Part shown: positions 23,091-36,100 of the stretch, piece after piece | How the letters are laid out: each line of letters begins with the position of its first letter | How positions within the stretch are numbered: position 1 is the first letter of the stretch | Assembly (NCBI GenBank): GCA_031763025.1 | Contig: JASSKH010000031.1 | Coordinates: 620,001-684,000 of the forward strand | Reading direction: 5' to 3' | Length of the DNA: 64,000 nt | From: Macrocystis pyrifera | Lineage: Eukaryota > Sar > Phaeophyceae > Laminariales > Laminariaceae | The notes under the pieces: generated by a model | Databases searched by the model: none | The model's input: only the letters and a program-made list of their open reading frames with translations | Told to the model about the DNA's origin: nothing | Program-made: the position numbers and the translations under genes

Positions 23091-26000
23091 GTCGGATGCC
23101 CTCCCCCCCGCCCTCCCCCCGCCCCCTCGTGGGGAAACGCTCGATAGACTGGTTGGCTGGCTGGCTGCAAGCTATGATATCGCGGGAAGACTTATATGGT
23201 GTCGGTGGGTCATGTAGACCGACTGCCCTTACATCGAGGACACTGTTATAATAGTAGCATTCCGAGGTTCCAGTTTCTTGCTCGAAGGAGCCTGCAACGA
23301 TTGCATGCCAGAAATTCACCCACCTGTGGAACCGCGGTGATGTTGTGCTGCCGACCTTTGGCAGCAAATGGTTTCGTCAGCCGATCGTTAGCTATTCTTT
23401 CCTGGCTCAGTGTGTATACTGATTGCACATCGTGTACGCGTAGGATATTGAGAAATTGGAATCCATGGTACCGTTTACATGGCTCAACTTTGCTTCAACT
23501 TCAACTTCATCTTCAACGGGTGTAGACACTCTGCCGAACCGCGGTGTTTATGTCAGTGTTTGGGGGTCGACTTGGTCCACCGATGTTTGGCTACGCTACC
23601 AACCTGGCTCTGTCGGCAGAATGTACAGTGTAGGATATGTCCGCGGAGGATATCACGAAATCGATGGATTCATCGGTTGAATCCTGACAATGAAGATAGT
23701 CATTCTTGATGCGGCACGTGCAGTATAAAAAGTCAACTGGATAAGTCACAAGCTTGTGAGTAGCAGTGTCTATTTCGCAGTTTGATACCGCGAACTGGCT
23801 ATTGGTGGAGGTCAAATGAAGGCACGAAGAAGCTAGCACCAGCGCGGTGGACACTGCACCGTTAGCACGTGCTGCTGAAGTGTGCTCACCATCTGATTCG
23901 GGGCGCGTTGGCATTTTCACTCGCCTTCTCCAAGACAACAAGCCCGCGCTATTAGAATACACACCACATCCAGCTGCATCTAGCCCAATATATGTATATT
24001 ATTTATAAGTATATAAGTATGACCTATGCCAGCCACGGTAGGGGTGGCTAATAATTTTACTCACTCCTCACGTGAGGAGCTCAAACTCTCTCCCGAGTCA
24101 TGACTTCGGACGCATGCTGAGGTAGAGGCGCACCATTTCGTTTATGGGGTTCCTGACTTGAGGAGCCCTATAGTATTACCCCAGAGTCACCCAGCAACTC
24201 ATTTACAAAGAACTGAGAGCCCAACCCGACCCAAAGTCCCATGTCTAAAGCGAAAAAAAAATGTCATATCGAAAAAACACAATGTCAATCCGACGATTTT
24301 GGGTTAAGGAGCCCCCGTCACTTCCAAAAATAGTTTGGCGAAGAAGGGACACCCCTATCACAGTCGTCGAAGAATTTTGTTCGCCCAACCCGACCAAAAT
24401 TTCCATGCGCTATTGATAGACCTAAAACGAATGTTGTACTCGCAAAGTTAACATACCAACTGGTAGTTGCCCGCTTGAAGAGATCAACCAGTCAGAAAAT
24501 ATCGGACGAAAAATGCAACCCCTGACGTGGCAAGAGTCGTATATAGTCCTATACTATATTAACTTCTGTATATTGTACTTCACTCGTGGATGTTACTCGT
24601 ATGTTAGAAATCAACAGGTTCTGTCGGGATGTTCCGTTCCCTTTCGGCGCGAGGAGCTTGTGGCCGATCCCGGATGATTCAGAAGTATAAATACCGATTG
24701 GACGGACATGTACTGCAGTACTGCATGATAGTCACTACAAGGATTGAATAGGTACTGCACCTCTGCTTGGAGCAACGTGGTTTTGTCGTGAGGCACAATT
24801 CTGTTGAAAGTTGATCTAAATGGTTGGAGAAGAGTCCGCCCTTTTTTTTCGCCTCCTCTGGATAGTAGTAGCCCAACAGTGTCACAATCACACCCATGTC
24901 TGGCATCACAACTCTCATAGATCCTTCTTGGGCGTGCAATATACCTGATCGTGTGACTTACGCTCGCCGACATTCGCGTACCAGTCACAGCAGTTTTTAG
25001 TGCGCGGAATTCCTCTTGGCATAATCTGCACTGTGTACTTACATCACCGAGTGTTTGCGGAGTCAACACCCCTCCTGCTGTCTGGAACACTCCGTGTTTT
25101 CGTTGGGTCTCTCGCACCGTCACGTCACAGTATATAGTGTAGTAGGGGTAGCGCAACTCCCCAGTTGTTGCACACCTGAGCTGAAATATATGAAACCGCT
25201 ACGTACATACTTTTGTCTCGATACGATCGGAGGTCTTTGCGTTGAGCGGTAACCCCGCCCCTCGATGGTCGTCACCAGCTCCGGATTGGGATAATTGGGA
25301 TCGTGATGCGTGCTGACATAGGGGGCATGGATAGCAGTAGGAAGCACTTCTTGGGCAATAACGCCCGGTCCTAAAGTATATCGACCGTTTCAATATCAAT
25401 TTCCGAGCAGAACGGTGTTCATAATTAAATACGGAGTGGTATACTGTAGTTCTGACCCACGCGCTAATCAACTGAGAACTTTGTGTAGTACGCCAATGCA
25501 GCATCGCTGGAGCACCATACTAGTAGTGGTATACTGTGCCAGGCGCCTGGAATGATGTTTGCAGTAGGATTCGTAGTAAAAACCCGTCTGCCCGCTTTCG
25601 GTAGTCCGAAAAACTAAAGTGGTATTCGTGAGAAAACCCGGCTCCCGTTTTGATTCACACCTGCATTACATGTATGATATGTGTCATGCGATACAACGCA
25701 AAAAAGGTAAATGTATTCACACCATTGTTCAAGATGGTCAGTGCAATCTGAAATTACAGCAGTTTACACCTCCAAGACACGATAAAAAAGCAAAGAATTC
25801 ATCCTGCTGTACGACTAATTCAACACATCACTACAGTATTCAATTTTCCATCAGACAAGTGTGAAGCGCTTACTCAAATCATCACACCCACATAGAAAAG
25901 GTTTACTACTAATAGGATCCAATGACTCGTGCAAGGTGCTATCAATCAGCTACGAGGCAAACGATGTTTCGTAGTACAACTTCAATCCAAAAAACCAACC

Positions 26001-27240
26001 TATTCAGGCCTGGCGGGCTGCACTCCCAATGTGGCGACTAGAGCACTTGTGATCTGACCTCAGATGTACAGTAGTTCTCGGTGAAGAGCAGTGGGTAACG
26101 CGTTCATTGCTTTGCACCTCGGAGATTCACGACAAATGCAACATCAGTACCTATGGTTTTTAATCTGAAGGCGCTGACAGTGTTCGTCGACCAGCACCTT
26201 TGTTCTTGACAGCATCAGTGTGCTGGGCGACGGGCCGCGTAGCCCTTAAGACATTGCACTTCCTCGGGCGGATTTCCAAGCTGGTTTCCTCGACAACTGG
26301 GATTCACGAGCCAGTGCAGTGTTGTAGTGTGAGGATTGCTATAGTGCCGGTTGCTGCCACAGTGCCGGTGATGCTGGCTGGCATACTTGTATACCGGCAC
26401 TATAGAGTGGCCACTACTGCGCACGAAACCTAATTTCCTTGTGCACAGTGTGTGGTGCCTTCCTACCCCTTCCGGCTTAACTTGGAACTAGTCCCTTTTG
26501 CTGTACCTACTAGCGCAGCCCTTTTCTCGCACCACAGGGATCCCGGGAAAGCGTCCCCGGTTTGTTGCTCAGCGCCCTCCCCATTACGCAGCGCCCGCTT
26601 CCCTCGCGACCGTGCACCCCCCACCAACCAAGAGTTCTGCTCTCAGGGGTAAATACGTCGGTCATTTTATTTTGTTTCGTGCTTTTACTTCTACTCTCCA
26701 GCTCGACTTGTGTGATACCTGGTACATGTCAGGCAGGAGATACCAGGTAGGAGATATTGGGTGGTTCCCCCGTCCATTGTGAAGGCCTGTCAATGACGAC
26801 TTTGGGGCTCCAAGTGTGTTTTACACTACCCGAAATACCTGCCGTGAGTCGGCTCGAGAGCCGAGATGGTCAGGAGGAAGATATCAAGGCCGCGGCCAGG
26901 AATTATTGGGGGCAACTCCACCCTCATCGAGTAATGACTACAGTAGTACCGTATTAATGTACAACGACGGTCCACACATCGGACATATCATATACTGTAC
27001 TGTAGATTATACAGCTCATATAGATCATATCCCCGTTCATGATCTATAGATCTAGATCTTTGGGGACCGGGGGCAAATCGCTCGGTGATGCACGTGATCT
27101 AGATGTGACCTGCCAGATCTAGGCCATGTTTGCTTGCTGGTGGGGTCTGTATGACACCGCTCTTGCGCACAGCTTATTGGCAGATGTGGAATCTGTGCGT
27201 CACAGCTCTTGCGCTACATCTCATAACGACAAGTGCATGT

Positions 27241-27346
27241 TACGGGGGGCCATAGTAAATAGGACCAAATATTGTTAGTAAAAATAGGTAAATATGTAGT
27301 TTTTTTTATGTATACCATAGGTCCTATTAACTATGGACCCCTGTAA
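27241..27346. mobile_element. MITE family A copy
   Basis: Near-consensus copy in the spacer between the two LOX stop codons. TA is kept on the right; the left flank reads TG. Confidence 0.88.
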
Positions 27347-27351
27347 TAGTA

Positions 27352-27477
27352 GATTATCTACGTACTGCGATTCGAACAGGTGGATCGTCAGCTGTCCGAT
27401 GTACACAATGTCCGGGCGTCCAGCCTGCGCAACAACAACCAACTGTGCGATGCCCTGCAGGCGACCTCGTGTTACTA
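27352..27477 (+). other. Coding-like fragment, unrecognised
   Basis: Frame starting just after a MITE: FEQVDRQLSDVHNVRASSLR, then N-N-N-Q-L-C-D-A-L-Q and a stop soon after. Heptad-like spacing suggests a helix. It could be a relic exon or chance. Confidence 0.2.
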
Positions 27478-28496
27478 ATCCCATGCACCTCGGGCAGGTC
27501 CTTACTCGAATTCCCAATCAACGCAAACAGCTAATTGTTTCGGCCGCGGGATCGAGAAAGGCGAAATCATGGGCATGATTATACAGGCGCATTACATGCA
27601 AATATGATGACCACGATCAGAGAAAAGTGGGATAGCATCTCGCAGGTGGTGCGTCAACAGGCACGGGCCACATCGACGTGTTTGGCGACGGCGGGGCGCG
27701 AGCGGGGGCGGGGGGGGGCGGGGCAGTAGAAATGGGAGATAGGGGGTTGAAGAGGTCAAGGGAATTCACTAAAAGGGATGCCGATTGCAACTTTCGAGGG
27801 CGCAAGTTCCAGGGCGTATTTCCGTAAGCGCTGGGAGAGCTCCTTGATCTTGAAAGGTCGGCCGCAAGGGAAGGGCGGGGGGTTCGGGCGGGGGGGGGGG
27901 GTGAAAGGGTGGGGGGGAAAGGAGGAAGGGAGGCATCATTAACCGAAGAGGTCGAGAAAGTTCGAAAAACGATGTGCTGGAAGTGTCGAGACGGTGACAC
28001 CTGACTCATTTGTTTCAACGCTTTAAAATGTAGGGGCGACTGGCTTTCGCGAAAGCCAACAGCATCGGAATACAAAGTAAGCCCCCAAGATCGAAGGGAG
28101 GAAACGATGGTCGCTGAGTGTTGTCATTCGCATTGAACTGAAAATTGTTTATTTCTACTCATACAAGAATATATCCGTCGGCAAGGTTGGGGCGGGTCGA
28201 CACGCTCACGCTGCTGTGCTGCCGTACACCACAGCAACAACAATACAAAGTGCAGCAGTTGTGTTCGACAACCAACCGAACTGAAAAATGTCGGCACCAT
28301 CAAGTAGCCTAAACTCGGACCAATCATCGGTTCTCACTTCGTGATCTAGATGTGCCAAGGCAGACCTATTCCCGATGTTGCATGGTTTTACTTATGTTGC
28401 CTGGTAGGACCCGGAGAATCTGCATGATCTACAACAGTAACGCATGTTACTTGGGCTAGATATGTACATGTGTGCAGATCCTGCAACTTCTCACGA

Positions 28497-28590
28497 CGGC
28501 AGGTTAGGAGCTAGATCATGTAGATCATACAGGTCATACAGGTCATACAGATCATACAGATCACACAGATCACACAGATAGATCATGATA
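28497..28590. repeat. 9-bp minisatellite
   Basis: Units of CATACAGGT or CATACAGAT, flanked by GATCATG palindromes. Confidence 0.85.
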
Positions 28591-28743
28591 TGTCCGAGTA
28601 GTGCAGTAGTTGCGGTACTGCATGTAGTGTAGTGTGCGACGCCACCCAATGTGCAGCCACTTGTGTTGCTACCGGTACAAACCGTGAGCTAAACCGACAC
28701 ACGACACAGGGCACAGCAGCAGTTGGATGTGGAAGTGTGCTGA

Positions 28744-28925
28744 GCTTGACCCTTTCGGGGTCCTTTTGGGGTCCTTTCGGGGACCTTTTGAGACCCCTTC
28801 GAGAGGCGGGATCCTTTCGGGACCATATCGGCGCCGTTCGGTGCTCTTTCGGTGCTCTTTCGAGGCTGATTAGGGGCCCTTTCGGGGTAATTTCCGAGGC
28901 CGTTTCGAGACCCTTTCGGAGTTTG
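28744..28925. repeat. Short-unit repeat with CTTTCGGGG core
   Basis: About fifteen imperfect units such as CCTTTCGGGGTCCTTTTGGG, in the spacer between the LOX copies. Confidence 0.8.
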
Positions 28926-31468
28926 CGACCAAACAAAGCAACTTGTCCGGTGCTGTCTCATCAGCCTTCTACGTAGGCATGCCTAAAAGCAGTAACATGT
29001 GACAGTGCCAACTACCATCATACCATCGTGCTGCGCGTGTGTCAAGCATACATCTCCCCTTGCGCTTGGGGAAAACCCCCTACAGGTATTGTTGACCATA
29101 CATCCCCCTTAATTAAGGTGTCCGGGCTGCTTGAAGAGAGTCCCGAATCTGTACTCGTCAGCTTGACCTGTTTGTTCTTGTTCCAAGTCAATCGAAGTCA
29201 ATCGAAGTCAATCGTGAACCCAAGCGAGGCTAGCCCCTTCAGTAACTAGTGCTGCTGCAATCACAGTTTCGAGGATACATTGTTTGGAAGGAAATTATGG
29301 ACTCCCCATTTTCGTAGAGTTCCAAGGGTCCCCAGTGATGTGGAAGCTTTGGCCTGCTACCGAAGGCTGCACGTTTCCTCCCTTATATTTAGGGCAAGGA
29401 GAGAGCCCTCCACGTTGGGTTAGCAGCGTGGAGAAGAGAGAGGTCGAGGCATGTTCGGACGGGTAAACAAGGCCCGTCTCGACTTCAAGGAGGCTCGGGT
29501 TATCAAGCCGACTTCTCCCGGTTCTCGGAAAGATTGTCAGATGTGATACCACTCCTGATGTACCTTCCATGGGTACATGTGCGATGAGCGTTTGACGAAC
29601 CTTTCCCAAAACCTGTCCTCTTGGAAAACAATATCCGTGGGAAACGGCAAAGCTTTGTTGTCACCCATCCGCGGTAAGATTTTATTTTTTACACATTTTT
29701 AAAATTGAATGTATGCGTCCAGCGTACGCTGTGTCCGTGCGTATTGTGCGGTATTTTCTCTCCGATGACCTTCGAAAATGCAAATGCACCTTCAAAACCC
29801 CAAATGACATGCTCAAAATGCTACTGCTGCTACTGTCGTATATACGAAACAAAGACGTAACAACAAAACACCGTGCGGCGCAAAACAACAAGGAGATCAG
29901 TCGCTTATCATTGCGCGCGATGCCGAACTCAGTGGGCACGAAAGGGCACGCCACAAACCGAGCAAGGCGGGAAACAAACACGGAAGGAAGCAAGAAGCAA
30001 GGAACCAAAAAGGGAAGATGACATAAATACACAGAAGAAAGGAAAGAAGACCACGTCGGCAATGACAGACCTGAGAATCTTTACAAAAAAACTAGAGGAG
30101 CAAGCCAACTAACGCGCGAGAGAGGGACTACTCAGTATGTACTCAGTACATACTCAAACAGCATGTACACAGGACTTTTCGGGGAGAAACATAAACAGTG
30201 AGGGGAGAAGAAAGTAGACGCAAATCGTATCGTACCAGCCGGAAAAAAATAGCTGCCAGCAACAGCTCCTACGGATAAAAGAGTTACCACAAAAACGGTC
30301 CAAGACTCTAGGCCTACCAACTTAATTACGGCAGATACTTATACTTCCTTCTCCTGTTTGTGGCTCACTTGAACCTACTCGGTTTCCGACGGTACGAGCG
30401 ACAGCAGCATGTAGCAGCATCCACCTATGTCTCAGACTTACCACGATGCCCAACGAATGCAGCAGGTATCATCCGCTCTTGGAAGCTCTGCTACACATAC
30501 TCACGCACACGCAGGTCATCACACGATCGCACGGTGAGCATTCCGTTATCTACCCCTGCTGCATTCCTCTACAAACTTTTCATCGGGGGGTTACCCCACC
30601 TACTGCTACACCTAATATCCTGCTCGAGGGGCACCTCTACGTTCCATTCCACGCAGACGCTGTAGCACAGTCGATCTCACAGCTGACGCTCCTCTTAAAG
30701 TAAACTTTAACAAACTCGACACATGCGCCAGATACTACCACTGTTCTCGTAGTTTTAGAAACTCCTCCGAGAGATCAACTGGGCCCCGTTAAACGCACCC
30801 CGTTAAACTGGACACGGTGGAATAGTGCGTGTGTATCATCGATCCTACAGTATGTGAATAGCACAACGCTATCAATCCCCCGATCGGAAAAAAGCAGTGT
30901 TGCAGCATGACCTCCCACATGCATCACTCCTATTTTAATAGCAATCTCCGGAACCAACAGAGAACCAATAGAAACAAAACGCTTTCTAAATGAGGTCAAA
31001 CCCAAGGAAAGCATTGAAAAGCACCTGCGTAAGCACGAGTCAAGCTCCATGGTGTTGTCGACCGGTACTCCACGTGACAACCCTCTAGGATTGGGATACC
31101 AGGCACCAAGCCCAGTCTTTCACGCGTCGGAGAGATCATGACCTACGGTAGATCCTGATGTACATCATCCGCTCAATTCTAACCTGCCGACATGAGAAGC
31201 TGTGCAGGCCCTGCGTAGAGCAGATACAACCCGGAAAGCTTGATGTAGACAATGCTACAGCAGTAGATCGTTCAGCCCTCGTCGTGCAACATGGAGCTAC
31301 AGTAGCTCATACAGCAGTGTGAGAAATAGATCTTCCCTGAAAGAGACAGGGGTCAAGATAGTTACTCATCTGTCCCATGTTCGTTTGTTCGGCTGCCTTC
31401 ACACCGAACAAATGTGCTCTAGGGCTGTCCTCATACCCGACTCAGCAGTTGTTTGCATACAGGTACTA

Positions 31469-31573
31469 TTACTGGGGACCATAGTAAATAGGACCAAATA
31501 TTGTTGGTAAAAATAGGGGTATAAATAGGTTTTTGTGTGCACCCTAGGTCCTATTTACTATGCCCCCCCGTAG
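31469..31573. mobile_element. MITE family A copy
   Basis: TA-flanked copy in the intergenic spacer; the core is kept as ATTGTTGGTAAAAATAG. Confidence 0.88.
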
Positions 31574-31815
31574 TAGAAAATAAATTTGAAATAGTGATAC
31601 CAGGTGCACACAACACTGCTGTGACGCCGAACCGAAAATGTGATCGCAATGCTAATGGGCGAGGAAGCGCCATGTAACGACCTCGCAGCTCTTCCCGGGG
31701 ACACCTAGATGTAAGGGTAATCGAAGGATCTCCCCGAACGGTTGCTACCTCTGGTTTCCAGCTCAACACCATATGTAGGAGGTACTACCCTCAGGCTTCT
31801 GGACTACGCTACTAT

Positions 31816-31905
31816 GACATACCACTCTGTCCACACTATAAGACAGAGTGAATGTCTATACCGGATCCAAACGGTCATTATAAGGCGAGACAGAGTGGTA
31901 TAGTG
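31816..31905. mobile_element. Inverted-repeat element family K copy
   Basis: Both ends read TACCACTCTGTC inward, with ATTATAAG or ACTATAAG in the arms, and no coding content. A second MITE family, distinct from family A. Confidence 0.65.
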
Positions 31906-32368
31906 GTAGCCGTGGTCACAGATGCCGCTACCGCCCCCGCCCCCGCTTTCATCCCCCCCCCCCCCCCCCCCGCCCCCGTTATAAATACGTGCCTTCGTTT
32001 CTATCGCGCCTATATCGGGTTTCACACTTCCCACAGCTCGTCGATTTTCCTAGAGTTTTTCGTTCTCGCCTTCTAGATGTAATGGGTGTGCTCGAAGGTG
32101 CTCAAATGTGCCCAAACGCGTTCAATGTGTTCAATGTGCTCAACATACGCAGCTTGCCAGCGGCGCGACGTCAAGCGTGTGCTTCTCGTACGGTGTATTA
32201 CTTTCGCCTCTCCGTCCAACCTATGATACATTTATCATGCAACACAGGGAGGGAGGCCAATCGTCGTGAGGTACGCATCATATCAATTTGTGAACTCTGG
32301 ACCACCTACTGTACGTACGTATGCATGCATACTGTGGTTTGTGATGAAGTCAGTCTATCCGAACCTGA

Positions 32369-32605
32369 CTGATCTAAGCTTGCTCTCAGCTTGCTCTCAG
32401 CTTGCCCTAAGCTTGCAAGCTCCAAGCTTGCTCTACGCTTGCTCTACGCTTGCTCCAAGCTTGCTCTAAGCTTGCTCTAAACTTACTCTAAACTTGCTCT
32501 GAACTTGCTCTGAACTTGTTCTAAGCTTGCTCCAAGCTTAGAACAAGCGTGCCCTGAACTTGCTCCAAGTTTTCTCTAAGCTGTCTCTAAGCTTGCTCCA
32601 AGCAG
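32369..32605. repeat. 11-bp minisatellite
   Basis: About twenty units of AAGCTTGCTCT with G/C and A/G variants. It starts about 450 bp beyond the minus LOX stop codon. Confidence 0.92.
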
Positions 32606-33050
32606 CAAAGACGCTGGGATACCGTGATTTGACCCCTTAACTGGGCTCCAATGCTCTAAACCACAACATAAGAACAGTAGCACCTGGCCAACAAAGGCCT
32701 TCGCAACCCCACAGAAGACCAGCTTCTTGACAGCCTCAACAGCCTCAGCAGCTTCAGCGCGGGGGGAGGCGAGGAGTGTACTCGACATTTTAAATAGCCG
32801 CGGTCGTATCGGGGAGGGGGGGGGGGGGGGGGGCAACAGATCTACAGTAGATGCTGGTAGGCTGACCAGCACACTACGGCCAGAAGAGCCCTCTTGGCGC
32901 ACCCAAAACAAAACGGGCCTCCCAGAAACATTCGGGGAGAGGGGGGTGAGGGCAGCAGATCCACAGTAGTTCCTGATAGGCTGATGGGGAAACGACAGGC
33001 AACCAATCGCCAATCGATCGCATATTTGTCCACAACAGAGGGCAGCCGAT

Positions 33051-33165
33051 CTATATGTTGATGGACTGAGGGACGTTGTCGGGGAGAAGCGTAGAGTAGG
33101 CGAAGTTGGCCGCGTCTTTCTTGTCCTTGCCCCTCTTCCTCCATGCAGCCACCACGTAGGCGTTT
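33051..33165 (-). CDS. Minus LOX exon 18 (C-terminus with iron-ligand Ile)
   Basis: Residues 635-672 and stop, phase 2 in, acceptor cgcacag. It ends L-L-P-D-N-V-P-Q-S-I-N-I-stop. The C-terminal Ile672 supplies the last iron ligand in this family, so this copy has the complete set. Confidence 0.95.
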
Positions 33166-36100
33166 CTGTGCGGGGTCAGGTGGGAAAGGTAATTGCTTTC
33201 GTAAGTACGCAAGCTTGACAGCACAGTGATCTACTGTAAATAATCTAGATGGTAGACGTGCCCGATGACAACATTCTACCAATAGCTCACTATTACAATG
33301 GTCGATCTCCAGCGGATGGTCTGGATGGTGATACCGTAGATGATCTACCTCATGGTCAGCCCGATGAATTTTTCTCAAATAGAACCTCACTCGTCGATAC
33401 TCCTCTACCATGGCGGTTTTAGGTACCCGATGGTCCACCATCAAGAATTGTAGCAGTAGATGATCTACAAGATCGACGTAGATCGTGGTAGATGATGACA
33501 TAGAGTATATCCTGATATGTCCCGTGAACAAAACAGTGACAACTCACTCGTCGGCCCAGGTCGGTCACGATGCCCTCGATGGTCCGCTACGTACTAGGAG
33601 CTACAATAAGGCATGTAGATGCCAGATGATCTAGATGATCTAGATGATCTGGATGATCTACGGTAGATCGTGATATTTCCGACTGTATGCTAGATATTCA
33701 TATGTTTGAATACAAACTCACTCATCGATCATCTCGACCTCGATCGCCTCAATAGCCTCCTGGTACTTCGCGAGCGGCTCCTGCACGCGCTTGTCGCTGA
33801 ACTGGTGGGTGTCGTAATCGCCCAGCCTTTTTTCGCGCGCAACGCAGCGCAGGACGGCGACAAAGAGGCGGAAAATAAGTACATATCCATATTGATACAA
33901 GCTTTGGTTAACTTATCTGGGGCAGGTGCTGATGAGAACAACAATGTTAAGAGAGCCGTGCTACGGTTTCAAGAGGAGGGTACTGCTGCATGTTTTTCAA
34001 AAATTCCCAGTGGCGATGAAAAGCATGCATGCTTCCTACGGTACGTGTAGCGGTACTGCTGTTGCCCCCGAGGTTTGTCAGAGGCTGGGGCTCCTTCCTC
34101 ACTTGAGGGGTTCAGCTTTAACAACGTTAACAAACGTTGTACATACGTGTGCTGAACCCGACGATAGAGGTCTTTGACGATGCCATGATGCAATAATGCA
34201 ATGGTGCCATGGTTGGGTAGGTCCTTCTCCGATTGAGAAACCCCTACATATGGATGGGAAAATGTCGGCCAGAGAGGGTTTGCTGCCCCTGTCGCTGTGG
34301 CGGCATGCGTCTGGCGGGGGGGGGGGGGTCGCTTCTCGATTGAAGGCCTATATTCCCGCTGTATTTGCTTTCGATGCGTATTGCGTATAATGATTTGTAA
34401 ATCCCTCTTTACTGTACATCGGGTTAGTCTACTCTAGCTACCAACTCTAGCTATTACGGGGGGGCATACGTGGTAATCAAAACTCGTTATGGACCCAAAA
34501 ATTATCTGTCCCTCTATGCTTACAGGCCATATTTGCTTCTGATTACTACTATTACTATGTCCCAACGTAATAGTGCAGTAATAGTGCACTAACAGTGCCG
34601 TTATAGTAATAGTGCAGTAATAGTGCCGTAATAGCGCAGTAATAGCGCAGTAATAGCGCAGTAATAGTGCACTTCGTTGCGTGAGGAATTTTTTTTTGCG
34701 GATTTTGTTTTTCGCGTTTTCGCATTATTAATAGTTGCAAGGGGTAGTTTGCGGAGGGAGATGTTCCTGTTGCTCGAATCAAGGCTGCAACTACACAGTT
34801 GGCGTGCTTCCCTACCGAACTAATAACCAGCCGTTAAGTCATTACGACGGAGGGGGGCATGCATGGCCGTAGTCGTATGGCCGTAGACCCTCGCATCCCG
34901 ACAATGCCGGAACGGAGCACGTCGCGTTTCCGCCGACCAGGAAAGCATTGCTTGCACCAGGCGCGAAGCGCCGTGAGGTGTCCGGCGAATCGCATGAAGG
35001 GTGAGCTGCATCCGGCTAAGAACCGCTTGTGACGTAGGTTTGTGTATGGATAACAGTACCAAATGAATTTATGAGGGGAGGGAGGGCACAGTAATCATAA
35101 TGTAACAACAGTAATGAGAACCGAAGGTGGCGTGTAAATAGAGGATACATACATGCTTTTGGGTACATCGTGAGTTCGGATTACTATTTATTGCTAATAC
35201 GGGTGACCATAGTATATAGGACGAAATATTGTTATTACGGGGGTACATAGTTAATAGGACATAAAAACCTACATATTTACCTATTTTAACTAACAAAATT
35301 TGGTCCCGTTAACTATGGACCCCCGCAATAGTAAAAATAGGTAAATATGTAAGTTTTGGTGTATACCGTAGGTCCTATTTGCTATGACCCCTTGTAATAT
35401 GTAATACTACCTTGTATGTATTAGTATGTATTATTATGTATTATTGTACTGCTTATGCATTAATATGTACTCCTATGTAATACTATGTAATACTACTGTA
35501 TGTATTACGATGTATTTCTATATATTACTTTGTATTACTATGTTTTCCATGTCTATAAATTACTATACCCTCCGCAGTAGGAGCAAGTCAACTTCACAGC
35601 CCCGTGTATAATTGCAGTCGCATACATACGAGGTGCGAGGTTTGGGTGCATCCGCCCCAAACAGGTTGGAGCGCTAAGGCGCCCCAGAGCCCAGAGCCAA
35701 TAAACGCCTGACAGGTAAGGAAGGCTGAGAGGTTGACTGGACGCGTCGGCTGCTCCGGCCAAGGAAGCCAAAGTATCTGACTTGTGGAGTCTTCATTACT
35801 GCAACAACACATTTCGACCCGCAAGCGAACGCGCCAGTCATAAGTCAGCTGTAAAAATTACAGCGGACAATTACCGCACGCGAGAGAGTGCATTACAACA
35901 CCCATACGTGTAGTAAGTAGTAGACAACGGGAGAGCAATACTAGCGGCAAGCGATAGTAGCGGTAAGCAACAGTAGCCGTAAGCGATAGTAGCGGTAAGC
36001 AATAGTAGCGGTAAGCGATAGTAGCAGTAAGCGATAGTAGCAGTAAGCGATAGTAGCGGTAAGCGACAGTGGCGGTAAGCGAGAGTGCTCAGAACTCACG

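Larger units (their letters stand above)
23091..33050. other. Spacer between the two LOX stop codons: no recognised gene
   Basis: It contains two family A MITEs, one family K element, GATC-rich repeats, minisatellites and open frames no longer than chance would give in a window this size (the longest is about 181 codons at 24611-25156, minus). About the first 10 bases after each stop match between paralogues. A coding-like fragment lies at 27352-27477. Confidence 0.6.

Noticed and set aside
24611-25156. 181-codon minus-strand frame in the LOX spacer
   Set aside because: No recognisable domain, no codon bias like the LOX exons, and a frame of this length is about what chance gives in 64 kb of six frames.
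32842-33531. 229-codon minus-strand frame with E-V-D-H and D-H-P motifs
   Set aside because: It runs through the last LOX intron and reads exon 18 in the wrong frame. The repeated V-D-H comes from GATC-type intron repeats.
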